In this document: one piece after another, positions 10,708-50,150 of the stretch | Numbering within the stretch: the stretch's first letter is position 1 | Layout of the letters: every line of letters begins with the position of its first letter | Assembly (NCBI GenBank): GCA_036362985.1 | Contig: JAYGXS010000010.1 | Location: forward strand, 4,073,220 to 4,137,219 | Reading direction: 5' to 3' | Source: Ligula intestinalis | Lineage: Eukaryota; Platyhelminthes; Cestoda; Diphyllobothriidea; Diphyllobothriidae | Length of the DNA: 64,000 nt | Notes under the pieces: generated by a model | Databases searched by the model: none | Told to the model about the DNA's origin: nothing | What the model saw: the letters and a program-made list of their open reading frames with translations, nothing else | Made by a program: the position numbers and the translations under genes

Positions 10708-11315
10708 TATAGTGGAATCACGGTTCAAGAGTTTAATCCGTTCCGGCACCGAGCTCGTCTGTCCTTAAGTAGCCAATAAAACTGCATCAGTTCATTGATT
10801 GGCTGCAGGCGACCGAGAGCCCAAACCCTGAGATGGAGACTCACTGGCGGACAGAGGCACACGCAAATGCACTGAGAACTCATTAACTGGTCGGAAGCTA
10901 GTCCCTCGAAACAATATTTCTGCTAGTGTTCGCTTGTACGCTGAAGTTTTGCAGAGTCTGCTCGTCACCCGAGTTTACACTGTACGTTCCCTGGCAGAAT
11001 AGGATGCCGGCAATTTCATCTATCCCTCGCCCAAAAAGATGCGTACTTGTAAGCTTGGCAAAAATATTAAAAGTGTGGAGTGCATCAGTGACTATATAGT
11101 GCACTGAAAAGTTGCACAGTTTGGTAATATATTTATTTTAAAACAATAGGAGTGGAAGACATACGGCTATAGTTTGTACGCAACGCCTCAATGAAATTTG
11201 TAGACAATTTAGAGCGTCAAAGTGTGTGTGTGGTATATATCTATATATAGTATTTGTTTGTACACCGATCTGACTGTCAGGAATGCTTAAAAATATATAT
11301 GCAGAAGGACATTAC
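10708..11315. other. no recognisable feature
   Basis: Contains a short AT-alternating run near 11236-11249. No gene or known repeat family is recognised. Confidence 0.5.
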
Positions 11316-11319
11316 CAGC

Positions 11320-11480
11320 AAAGACATGGGACACTAGGAAGGCCTTTTCTGGCTTATTTACCGTCATCGGCTACTGATACCCAACTCCAGTGTTGCCACT
11401 GCAATTGCTGCCACACTCGAGTTTTGAACTCGGATCTCTCCGGTCAGAAGGGAACGTCCTAACCATTGAGCCACGAGCTC
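11320..11480 (-). mobile_element. tRNA-derived SINE
   Basis: On the minus strand: GAGCTCGTGGCTCAATGGTT (A box), GAGTTCAAAACTCGAG (B box), then GTGTGGCAGCAATTGCAGTG, CACTGGAGTTGGGTATCAG and a GGCCTTCCTAGTG tail. This is one of the best-preserved copies in the window. A short plus-strand head follows at 11491. Confidence 0.8.
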
Positions 11481-11490
11481 ACAGTCTAAT

Positions 11491-11555
11491 ACTGGCTCAA
11501 TGGTTAGAACGTTTATCTTCTCACTTGAAGGTTGAAGAAGGTCAAATAGTGCCAA
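11491..11555 (+). mobile_element. tRNA-derived SINE head, truncated
   Basis: ACTGGCTCAATGGTTAGAAC is an A-box head identical in register to the family, but the B box is lost after about 60 bases. It is head to head with the copy at 11320-11480, with 10 bases between. Confidence 0.65.
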
Positions 11556-11769
11556 CTAGTCTACGTTAATCAGTGGAGACTCGTACCTATTTACAATTAT
11601 TGTTGAAACCCATTTTGTAGTCTGCTTGAGCATACAGTTTGTGGTCTTTATGTTCACATTAGATCTCACAGATTTTAAAGCCCTGTTTGCCTCCTTACCG
11701 CGGGTTTTTTTTAACGTCTCCCGACACCAATGCCGCCATTTGTAAAAAACGATTTTTAGTAGGTAAATA

Positions 11770-11871
11770 TACACCGATCTGTTTCAGGGTGTATCCATCT
11801 TGATTGATACCTTGTTTGTGAGCTAACAAGGCATCAATCAGGATGGTTACATCCTGAAATAGATCGGTGTA
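11770..11871. repeat. hairpin with 47-bp arms and 8-base loop
   Basis: The arm 11770-11816 (starting TACACCGATCTGTTTCAGGG) and the reverse complement of 11825-11871 match at 42 of 47 positions. The outer TACACCGATCT motif also flanks SINE copies near 8018, 11262 and 21270. The hairpin sits between two SINEs. It may be a palindromic duplication of a SINE-flanking motif or a small foldback element. Confidence 0.85.
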
Positions 11872-11928
11872 CGGTTACCCACTACTATATAGTCCCGATC
11901 ACAAACTGAAAACACAGCGGACCCGCGG

Positions 11929-12075
11929 CTCAAGGATTAGAGCGATTGCCCCTGGCCGGAGAGGCGCGTGTGGCGGCAATTTCCGCTGCTACACTGGAGT
12001 TGGTCTACCACCGCCACCACCTGATGACGCCAAATGAGGCTGAAAGGGCCTTCGTGGTGTGCTCTGTGTTTGTCA
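11929..12075 (+). mobile_element. tRNA-derived SINE, internally deleted
   Basis: The head reads CGCGGCTCAAGGATTAGAGC. The B-box arm is shortened to GAGGCGCGTG, followed by the family body GTGGCGGCAATTTCCGCTGC, CTACACTGGAGTTGG and a TGATGACGCCAAATGAGGCT tail. Confidence 0.7.
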
Positions 12076-12900
12076 GTAAAAATACCAAAGCGAGTAGTAT
12101 GCTGTAAACCCCTGGAAATTGCCCCAGCCACAGCCCCATCTAGCTTTCTCAAACAAACGTCAAACAAATGCCGGTGACTATTAAACCACTGCCTACACAA
12201 GTAGATGCATTTTAAAAAATCAGAAATGGCTTGATCGGGAACGGTTTGGGAATCGCCGCCGTCATCTCGTGACTCTCAGAATGCACACATCCAGAGGTCG
12301 ACATCTTTCAGGTCCGCCATTCTTCACACAGCAAAACTTAGGTCATGGGTTTATTCCGGACGTTTTTATGACTACATTTGTTTAATTGCATACGTTTTAT
12401 TGCTTCTCACACATAGACACATGTTGCCTGTCTCTTTTGATCCTTAAGAGGCGCGTTGGCAAACTAAGTCTCTAGGCCTTTCAGGCATCAGTTCTGACGA
12501 CTCTGAACTCCACATCAACCAATCAGTTTTGTTCGCGCGCGTGTCTCGTTTGTTTAGCTGCAGCGTGACTAAAAATGCCCCCATATTATTTCAGCGGTTA
12601 CAGACCTCGTGGCAGGTCACGCATATCTATCCCCAAAGCGTTTGCTTTCACAAAGTGCCCTTATGGTAGTGCGCTTAGCGAGACTGCAGCGTCAATACGA
12701 TTTGTTTCGTCTCTTACCTATCCTCAGATGATTAGAACTTCTGTCTTGCAGTGGCTTTTGGCCGTACACGAAGGGAGAAGCTCTATTGTGTAGTGTTGCG
12801 CTATTTTTGTAATTACGATGAGCGCGTGTTTATGTGGAGGCCATATCAGAGTACGGCAGGCGTTATTAGGGTCGGGCTCCCATAACAAACGCGTAGGAAC
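12076..12900. other. no recognisable feature
   Basis: No family signature is seen. The longest frame (12575-12793, 72 codons) has no homologue I recognise and no upstream evidence that it is a gene. Confidence 0.5.
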
Positions 12901-13060
12901 GACTTTGGCCGCGCCAGCCGCCTGCGTCCGATCCCGTCTCCGATCTTCTTGACTCTATGTTGACGCCCGGCTCGGGCAGGTTAAGAAAGAAAGTGAAAGT
13001 GAGTGCAGTAGGTGCAACGCAAGTCTACTATCGCTTGAAATTATTCCCCGTGTGAGTCAC
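12900..13060 (+). repeat. repeat R5, copy A
   Basis: GCGCCAGCC, a TCCGATC-like box, GATCTTCTTGACT and GGCTCGGGCAGGTTAAGAAA form a block also seen, diverged, at 23140-23270. It lies immediately upstream of the first SQOR exon of the window, in intron sequence. Confidence 0.4.
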
Positions 13061-13161
13061 CGTCCCTACAACACTCTACTGTAGAGTACACTGTGGACAT
13101 AATCGAAATCAATGCTCGAAATGTCGGGTGTTCTTATTGTTCTCTCTTTTTCTCACCTCAG

Positions 13162-42704
<29,543 letters not shown>

Positions 42705-42789
42705 GCCGGCACCCACCCCCGGTTCTCCAAAGTACTGTGGTAGCACTTAAAATTGATTCTATGCTGCATGTGCAGAGTTTAAAGGGGGT

Positions 42790-43035
42790 GTCTGAAAAAG
42801 ACCGCTTCTATCGCTGGCACAATACTTTTATTTGCCTGACGTTTCGAGATCCGTCGCGGATATATCATCGGAGACATAGGTAGAGAGCAAAGGCAGGTAG
42901 GGTGTCTTATGCACAGGAGTTTGCAGTATTTATAGGATACAGTTATTACTGGAAAAATACAACGACCGTAAACTGTAATTGCCTTCTTGAGCGTTGGTGG
43001 TCTGTTGATCGGCATGCGGGCTCTGTCCTGCTGAC
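42790..43035 (-). mobile_element. Penelope-like terminal repeat, left inverted copy
   Basis: TTTATTTGCCTGACGTTTCG, GCACAGGAGTTTGCAG, AATTGCCTTCTTGAGCG and TTTCATCACG match the reverse complement of 57000-57245, and the reverse complement of 43675-43880 more distantly. With the right copy it brackets the GIY-YIG fragment at 43310. Confidence 0.75.
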
Positions 43036-43180
43036 GTTTCATCACGCGTGGTGGGCTGGCTGGCAAGTAGCCCATGTTGGATCCGGAGCCCCGCCGGGTG
43101 GGCCTCAATCCCGCCGGCGAGGAGGAGGTGGAGGAGTCGGAGCAGCATGGTCGGGAGGGGCTGCTCTGTCATTCCCGAGC
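43036..43180 (-). repeat. repeat R7, copy B
   Basis: GGCTGGCAAGTAGCCCATGT, GGGTGGGCCTCAATCCCGCC and GTCGGGAGGGGCTGCTC match 33247-33489. It is inserted between the PLE left repeat and its endonuclease segment. Confidence 0.55.
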
Positions 43181-43309
43181 GGCGACTTGCTTTGGCCAAA
43201 ATTCAGCGAGCGATCCCGTACGTCAAAAGCGTCTTGGAGGCTGTCGGCCGCCTTCTCGCACCACTTGGAGTTTGAGTCGCACAAAGGCCGGAAGCAACCA
43301 TAAGACGTC

Positions 43310-43880
43310 AGATCATGAAACCGAAAGACCCACTGCCACGCCAGAAACATCTGGAGTCGTCTACAGGGGCTGGTGCAGTTGCGGGCAAAGCAAATATGTG
43401 GAATAAACTGGCAGATATCTGAAGACACGAATTGCCGAATACGCAGCGGAAGTGCGGCGAAATGCTGTCAATTCTCAGGTTGCGGCTCATTCGGCGAGAA
43501 TTGAACACACAATGAGGTCTAAATTCTTGCAAGAGGGGACAATTTAGTGAGCCGAAAATTATTCAAGTCATGGTTCACGGGCCCCAATCCATCAACAAGT
43601 GCAACGATTTGCCCAATTCATATTCGGTGGTGAGACTCAATTTGGCCAAAGCTACTCATCCTATGCCAACACCGCAGGGCCAGATGGTCATTGCTGATGC
43701 AACGAATCAGCGCACACTCGAGGCAGTTATCGTTTTTTCTGTACGTTTAAATTTTGCGGCAAAACCCTGTGCACACACAAACTATTTCCACTACTGTTTT
43801 GTGAGTATATTTCTGATGATGAACCTCCGGCGGATTTCGAACCGTCAGGCGAATAAACATATTGTTCCAGCGATCGAGTT
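43310..43880 (+). pseudogene. Penelope-like endonuclease tail plus right terminal repeat
   Basis: Frames read KPKDPLPRQKHLESS, then with frame changes VYRGWCSCGQSKYVE, a tail with GPQSINKCNDLPNSYSVVRL, and the terminal repeat ending in AACCGTCAGGCGAATAAACA. Multiple shifts within the GIY-YIG core show decay. The region 43678-44632 is duplicated from, or to, 8430-9367. Confidence 0.75.
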
Positions 43881-44076
43881 TTTCATCTACTTCTCAGTCT
43901 GCTTCTTTGTCATTTGCATGCAAAATCAGGAAATGTTTCTCTTTTCGTTGAACGCTGAAACTCTGGGTTGCCTCCAATTAGTCCAATAGTCGTCAGTGGC
44001 ACGTCTTTCTTCATACTCGCCACAGTTTGTTCTTGCCTGGAGGCAAATTTGATTTTAGGGTCGGGAAAAAAATATA

Positions 44077-44632
44077 CAGTATTCGCTAAAAACCGTGCAA
44101 CTTTCATAACTTTGTAAAAGTTTGATCATTACTCGAATACCACAGTGTGAGTGCACTTAAACAAACTTAGAAATAATGATAAACAGCTTTAGGCATATTT
44201 AAAACTTAAAGGAAGTGTAAGGAGTACTAAGTGTGTGTGAAGAAAAATAAAGTTTTTCCGATAATCCCCAAGGTAAAAAATAGCTATAATTTAGGACAAC
44301 AGATTAAAGTATTTTATTTTTCTTAAAAGCTTACGTAACCACTTCTTTATATGACAGAAACTTCTCTTTAGTCAATTTTTTGTACAGATTACCATTAGTG
44401 GATAGCTTTCAATTGAATATCGTCGAATAGAGTCTGGCATCATTTTCTTCGTTTTTAGTGTCTTCATTGATAAATTGATAAATTGCACTTCTGTTAGACG
44501 TTTGCATCAAAACCTTTAAAATAAGATATATATCAAGAGAATTCACCGAAAGAAAGTGTTTTTGGATATAAGTTCTTACGAAGATGGTCATGTGGATCAT
44601 TTTCACAAATGCCCCAAAACAGCAAACCACAT
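44077..44632. mobile_element. Tc1-like transposon, right-truncated
   Basis: Begins CAGTATTCGCTAAAAACCGT after TA and matches 8813-9367 at about 97 percent by eye. It stops abruptly at 44632 (AAACCACAT), where unrelated sequence starts; no right inverted repeat is present. Confidence 0.75.
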
Positions 44633-45179
44633 CCCCAAGGGTCCCATGAAGAGAAGGTTGCGGAGGTCAAGCGAACCTCATCGAGTGTCGGTGATGCGCC
44701 CATCGTGCACCCTTGTTGGTTTAACGAGTCTGTCTACTAATTGACAGAAAAAATGTAATCGGTATTATTCTAAACAAACCTATTACTGAAAATTAGCGAG
44801 TAGTATGTTTTTCATAATGTATTATTCCGCAATTTGCATTCGGCAACTGGCAGTTTATTTTCGGGGGCTCAGTGGCTATTCGGTCTAACTTAATCGAGTC
44901 TTAAACATGTCTACATCTGCGTCTGACTTAATCGTGAACGTGTGCTCAGATGGCGACATGACAATGTCCGCGAGCAGAGCCTTCCACGCCTGAATTTGGA
45001 AAAGTTTTACAAATCCGCGTAGCCTCTGGTCACAACGTTTGGTGGAGTCGAAGTTTGCAATTATTGTTATTATAAACTAGCATATTACTGAAAATCAGTG
45101 AGTTGTATGTTTATGTACATGTATATATAATTTCAGTCTCACCAGGTCTAATTTTAGAGGGCATTTCAGGTATGAAAAT
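44633..45179. other. no recognisable feature
   Basis: Tested for a final SQOR exon after 42700; PKGPMKRRLRRS near 44637 is not convincing. No other signature. Confidence 0.5.
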
Positions 45180-45480
45180 CTAAATTTCTCTTGAATGCAT
45201 CCACAGATGGGGAAGGAAATTGCCAATACTTCCGGCACCAACCAGGGTTAGCTGATAGTAGGCAGTGGATTTATCCACCAGGAAGGCCAAACCGCGGTCG
45301 TGACAGCCGATCGTGTAGTTGGCACAGGAAAGGACCTTAGTTGAGTTCGTCCACTTTGTCTCTTGCCTATCCACTACAGCTATGTTGTGCGAACGCATGA
45401 CTGCGATGGGCTGCTCAAGCATGCTGAGTAAGCCGTTAGCGTTGAATTGCAGAAGCTTAAGGCTAGGCGGCATGGCCAGG
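45180..45480 (-). pseudogene. jockey-type LINE, AP-endonuclease N-terminus
   Basis: The minus strand reads SLKLLQFNANGLLSMLEQPI, AVMRSHNIAVVDRQETKWTN and DRGLAFLVDKSTAYYQL. These are the first motifs of the apurinic endonuclease domain of LINE ORF2 (the xQFNANGL and xxQETK boxes). The frame loses similarity near 45240, so only ~90 codons survive. R7 sequence lies just upstream on the same strand. Confidence 0.82.
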
Positions 45481-45639
45481 TCAGACACTTGAGCATCTGT
45501 GTTGAAGACATACAGAGGCACGGGACAAGAAACCAATCGTCAGAGTTAGCGAGGCCACTGCAGCGAAGATAGCACCAACCCTTGCAGTAGCCACAACGTA
45601 CAAAACAGTGGTAGCGGCCCAGGCGGACTTAGGGTCAAG

Positions 45640-45790
45640 AGTTAACCTCAATTCCGGCGGCGAGGTGGGGAAGTTGGAGCAGCGTGTCCGGGGGGGGGGG
45701 GACGGGCGTTTCTTCATCAAAAACGCAGGTTTAGAGGAGGGGAGAGTAGATCCAACGTAGGCAGATTGGTGGAGCAGAAATTGTCCGCCG
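45640..45790 (-). repeat. repeat R7, copy C
   Basis: CTCAATTCCGGCGGCGAGG, a G12 run (45690-45701), TCATCAAAAACGCAGG and TAGATCCAACGTAGG align with 33300-33420. Confidence 0.5.
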
Positions 45791-46242
45791 TGGGGCAGGC
45801 GGGAACGCTGTGATTCCTAGGTAAACTTTGTTGCTCGCAACGGTTAAACCGTCTCTGATCGCAGACTTTTCACACAGGGCTTTCATTGGTTTATCCTTGG
45901 AACAGTTTTTTTGCCATTTTCTCTAAATCCTTCCTACCGACGGTTTTCCTGTCTTATAGAGGAATTTGGTCTGGTCCAAAATTCTTGCGAAAAATTATCA
46001 ACCCAAGGGCTGCCAAATAGAGGTCCCGGCACGATCCACCCAGTCCGTCTCCAACCACCTGGCTTCAAACAACGTGTGTACTTCTACTCACTAACACTTG
46101 TGTCCACTGCTCTCAGACATAATTTTACCTGTTATGTGATTCCTCCTCCTCCTGAATCGTCTTTTGTTATGATTTTTATGACATTTTTACTCTTCTTGGC
46201 TGAGGCTAAATATAACAGCTGGCCTGCAGTTTGAGGAAAAAA
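45791..46242. other. no recognisable feature
   Basis: One 107-codon frame (45911-46234) without motifs; nothing else identified. Confidence 0.5.
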
Positions 46243-46540
46243 TATACCTTTCTTGTGTTGCTCAGGGACTCTATTTTGTTAGACTCCATCTTTTTCCATT
46301 AAATCTGGTCATTTTAATTAACCTCTAGTTCCATTGTGCTCAAAGGCCTAGGATCAAGCTTGCGGATATCTCACAAGGGATATTTGGACAACCGACCATG
46401 TCCATCACTGTCTCCGACTCTCTATCGAGGCGTGTTCAGGCCAAGAGAGTTAACCCTAATGACTGCGATCTTTCAGGTCCGTCAGAAGGTGAGAGAAGTC
46501 ATTGGAAGGCCAGAGCGGTAGGAAAAGTTCATTTTGAGAA
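46243..46540. repeat. direct repeat, left copy (contains R6-like segment)
   Basis: TTGTGTTGCTCAGGGACTCT, GCGGATATCTCACAAGGGAT, CCATCACTGTCTCCGA, ATCGAGGCGTGTT and GAGAGAAGTCAT recur in the same order and orientation at 49534-49835. The part around AATGACTGCGATCTTTCAGG resembles the reversed end of family R6. Confidence 0.8.
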
Positions 46541-46554
46541 GAGGCTTCCTCGAA

Positions 46555-47330
46555 CACCGGAATCATGATTTTATTGGTCTGAGCTTTCGGGCTCCTGCGG
46601 GAGTGCATCGTTAGATATGGGAAAACGGCAACAAATGGGGTGGCCAGTTGTGGCGTGTGTACAAAACAACTAAAATTTGAACATATAGAAAATCAATAAT
46701 TGTGTGGTTTGCCCGTCGACTCGCTACTGCGGACCGCGTGTATTGCCGCGGGAATAGGCGTTGGAATCGCACATCGTCCCAAGGCTACAATGCGCAGCCG
46801 GGTCATGAGGATCAAGGGTCGACTAAATCCCAGTGAGCAATCGGGTGTATTTTATCACATACCATGTCTAAACTGTCCTGTAAATTACACGGGACAGACT
46901 GGACGCATGCTATGTTCGCGCATATACGAACGCAAGTTGGCTGTTCGATGGGTTGATGAATCTCTGCAAGTAGCCGCCTACACCTACGGGGCCGGTCACA
47001 AGTTCAACTTCGCAGCTGCGAGGATAATTGCCCACGCAAGCAGCTGATGACAACTCAGTTAACCGATACATCGAGCTGGCACCCTCATATGTTGCCCTGC
47101 GCAGGTATCTCCAGACTTACGGCAATGGTGGTCCTGTCCTTCCTTCTTTCCCTCCCTCCCTCACCCCCCCGTTCCCTATGACTTATAATTGACCATTCAC
47201 CCACAGAATATTGCTTGTTTTTTGTTGATGATTTTATTTTTGTAAATATTTCCACCCGCCACGCCGATATCGCCCACTAGCACATGCTGATAAAGTCCGC
47301 AGTAGCGAGTCGACGGCCAATCCATACAAC
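46555..47330 (+). pseudogene. Penelope-like element: left terminal repeat and GIY-YIG tail
   Basis: 46555-46733 is a terminal repeat (TTTATTGGTCTGAGCTTTCG, AAAATTTGAACATATAGAAA, GTCGACTCGCTACTGCGGA). The frame 46700-47047 then reads GVFYHIPCLNCPVNYTGQTG and SRIYERKLAVRWVDESLQVA, a GIY-YIG endonuclease, ending FNFAAARIIAHASS. From 47297 the reverse complement of the left repeat starts (TCCGCAGTAGCGAGTCGACGG) and is interrupted at 47331 by the Tigger element, resuming at 49374. Confidence 0.85.
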
Positions 47331-47332
47331 TA

Positions 47333-49371
47333 CAGTGGAGTCCGGTTAATGTGGACACCTCCGTTCCAGGCCAACTGTCCATATTAACCGGTTGTCCACA
47401 TTAAGCAAACTGACCCCAAACCAGTCGTTTCTACGTATAAAAAACAGAATTTTGCATCTGAATGAAGTTTTATTGAAAGAACATGCTCAGTTTTGATTGC
47501 TATGGTGGAAACTTTTCTCTTAAAACTCCCCTAAAGTTCTTTATCACAGTGTCAAAATTCTCCACATCAAAACCTTGTTGTCGATGCCCCGTTTCGAGTA
47601 CGGCCAATGCCGCCCTCATTTCTTTTGATGAGACTGGAGGCTCGACTTCTTCGTCTTCCTCTTCAGACTCTTCTTCCTGCTCGTCTGGTACCTTCTTGGC
47701 ATCTGCAACTGCTTCGGTGAGTTCGCTTGTCACCTCCTCCAGTGTTGCCTCCTCGGCGACTTCGGCATCGTCGTCGATGGAAACTCACTTTAGAAAACTC
47801 TCGATCCTGTCCTCTGTCACGTCTTCTGGATCGGAATCGCGACTTTATTCTCTGCAAGTTCCTCTTCAGTGGTGACGAAGCCCCTTTCCTCCAGCAATTT
47901 ACGATTGTCTCCGACTTCACCTTTTTCCACGAAGTGCTCAACATCTCCATGGCCTGAAGAACGTCAATCTTCTTAACAACGTTGTGAGCCAAACGCATGC
48001 CAGTCTCATCGTCTTCCACTAGGTCTTGGATGATCTGCAAAATCTCTCGCCGGATCGCGGTCCGAAAGAAGGCTTTAAGAGATCGAATGATGCCCTGATC
48101 ACAGGTTTGCAGAACTGAAGTTGTGTTGGGTGGCAAAAATCGAAGTGTGATGTTCCTCAGTCCTTCGACTCGAGTGTGGGCACTGCAGTTATCTGCCAAG
48201 AGAAGGGTCTTGCGCTTCTGGCGCCCCATTTCGAGGTCAAGTTCTCGTAAGAAATTTTCCCACAGCCCAGACGTCATCCATGCGTTCTTCCCGAATGCGT
48301 AATGCACTCCCGATGGAATGTTCTTTCCTTTTAAGCACCTTGGCTGCTTTGATTTCCCGATCACAAGAAGCGGCAGTTTTTCTCCTTCCAGACTGCACGT
48401 AACCAGACCGGTGATTCTGTCCTTCGCCGTTTTGAATCCCTTTGCCGACTTCTTTGACTTCTGGGTCAGGTACGTTAAGTCTGGAAGTGCCCAAAAATAA
48501 ATTGCTGTCTCGTCAGTGTTGAAGACATTCCTGGGGTTGAAACTGCTACAACAGGTCAGGCCAATTTTTCTTGAGGAAATCATCAGCTCTGAAGGTGTCG
48601 GCTTCTGCTGCCTCACCACGCAGAGTCGCAAAGACGAGTCCATTCCTCTTCTTCCACCTCGCAAACCACCCTACGGTGGGAGTGAAGTTGACTCCCGCTA
48701 CTTCTGCGATTTTCGCAGCCTTCTCCATAAGCAGCGGACCATTGAGAGGGATGTTACGATCGTGGGCCCAATGATAAAACTGTAAAAGTGCTGCCCCGAT
48801 ATCCTTGTCCTTTCCATATCTATTGCGTTTCTATGCAGGGCCTTGTTTATCTTCTGAAGCCTCACGACGAAGTTCCTCCTCTTTTTTCACCAATTTTCCC
48901 AACATTGACTTGGAAACTCCAAGCTGGTCGGCTGCCTCTCGAAGACCAATTCGGGGTGACTGCTTCTTAAGGTCATGGAACTTGTCCAAAACATCCAGTT
49001 TCTCTGTTGGTGTTCGATCCTTTCGCTGCCTTATCTGGGAAAGAAGGGAAAGAAAGATTGCAGAAGTCGAAGAACGACAGTCGAAAACACTTCACTTTCT
49101 CGTGATCAGCCTCCACACGTACACAACCACAGGCAAACCAACAGAAAAGCTTTGTGTACTGTTCATCTGAAGCAAAACTTACAGAACAGGACGCGAGAAT
49201 TCCCCGCCGCGGGCGATTTGGACTGGATTTTGGCAAAATCTGTGGGTCGACCGACCGGTTGACAGCTTGGTGCTATCCACATTAAGCGGTGGCTGTCCAG
49301 ATTAACCGGAGGATTTTACTATGGATAAATTCCGTTCCTGGCCAACTGTCCACATTAACCGGACTCCACTG
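47333..49371 (-). mobile_element. Tigger/pogo DNA transposon, 2,039 bp, complete ends
   Basis: Both ends are perfect inverted copies beginning CAGTGGAGTCCGGTTAATGT and continuing GGACA; a GGCCAACTGTCC stretch recurs just inside. TA flanks the element at 47331-47332 and 49372-49373. A further subterminal repeat reads like CCACATTAAGC and CAGATTAACCGG. A decayed transposase lies on the minus strand and an AATAAA sits at ~47470 after its C-terminus. It is inserted in the right terminal repeat of a Penelope-like element. End preservation with coding decay suggests moderate age, or sequencing errors in the coding part. Confidence 0.95.
47500..49040 (-). pseudogene. Tigger-family transposase (CENP-B-like), broken
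   Basis: The minus strand shows, in order: an N-terminal HTH, TPTEKLDVLDKFHDLKKQSP and LREAADQLGVSKSMLGKLVK (49030-48850); a TAG at 48833; then the CENP-B/Tc5-type HTH KAAKIAEVAGVNFTPTVGWF ARWKKRNGL (48725-48640); a frameshift near 48550; the DDE domain with NTDETAIYF (first Asp ~48512), LLLADNCSAH (second) and QTCDQGIIRS (third, 31 residues on); and after another frameshift near 47850 an acidic Glu-rich tail ending REKFPP at 47500. All three catalytic Asp remain. At least one stop and two shifts prevent translation as it stands. Confidence 0.93.
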
Positions 49372-49373
49372 TA

Positions 49374-49515
49374 TTGCTTTTCTAAATGTTCAAATTTTAG
49401 TTTTGTTTTGTGCACACACCAGAAATAGCCAGCTCATTTGTTGCTGTTTTCCCATCTCTGACGAAGGACGCCTGAAAGCTTAGACGAATAAAATAATGAT
49501 TCCGGTGTCCGATAA
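49374..49515. mobile_element. Penelope-like right terminal repeat, resumed after Tigger
   Basis: TTGCTTTTCTAAATGTTCAA, CAGCTCATTTGTTGCTGTTT and TAATGATTCCGGTGTCCGA are the reverse complement of 46555-46700. Together with 47297-47332 they form one arm split at a TA. Confidence 0.85.
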
Positions 49516-49533
49516 ACCTTCTTCTCCTGAAAA

Positions 49534-49835
49534 TGTTACTTGTGTTGCTCAGGGACTCTGTTTTGTTAGACTTCCTCTACTTCCATTATATCCGGTCATT
49601 TTACTGGACCTCTTTAGCCTCTAGTTATATTGTGGTCGTAGGCTTGACATCAAGTTTGCGGATATCTCACAAGGGATAGTTGGACGACCGACCACGTCCA
49701 TCACTGTCTCCGAGACTCTATCGAGGCGTGTTAAGGCTTAAAGAGTTAACAATAATGACTGCGATCTTCCAGGGCCGGTTCCTTAGGAGATGAGAGAAGT
49801 CATAGGAAGGCCAGAATGAAAGGAAAAGTTTACTC
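49534..49835. repeat. direct repeat, right copy
   Basis: Second copy of 46243-46540 in the same orientation, about 85 percent alike by eye. The two copies bracket the Penelope-plus-Tigger nest. Confidence 0.8.
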
Positions 49836-49879
49836 TGCAGAAGAACTGAAGAATAGATAGTAGGGGGACCTGATACTAG

Positions 49880-50150
49880 CATTCCGCGTATTATGTCTTC
49901 AAGACTGCTGTCTTATATCAGGATATTTCTTCGAATTAGCAACAACCACGAATTTGAGGGGTCATTCTCTCAGATTAAGGGTGACTGGGGCTAGACTGGA
50001 CGCTCGGAAGCACTTCTTTTCAGAAAGGATGGTCGGAACGTGGAATGCGCTTCCTCCGGAAGTCGTTTTGTCGGAATCGCTAGAGATTTTTAAGCGAAAA
50101 CTGGATCGATACAGCAGTGCGCGTTATGGAACGAATTGACCGCAGCTGAC
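49880..50150 (+). pseudogene. CR1/jockey-like LINE C-terminus
   Basis: The + frame 49954-50139 reads RGHSLRLRVTGARLDARKHF then FSERMVGTWNALPPEVVLSE and FKRKLDRYSS, ending in a stop: the closing (F/S)xRxVxxWNxLPxxVVxxxSxxxFKxxLD segment of non-LTR RT proteins. Upstream is frameshifted. Confidence 0.82.

Noticed and set aside
44633..44745. Possible last exon of SQOR (PKGPMKRRLRRS segment)
   Set aside because: Weak resemblance only, lacks the expected GYW-type start, and the phase and acceptor are unconvincing.
47483..47957. Ser-rich + strand frames (130 and 76 codons)
   Set aside because: Antisense shadows of the Glu/Asp-rich C-terminal tail of the Tigger transposase.
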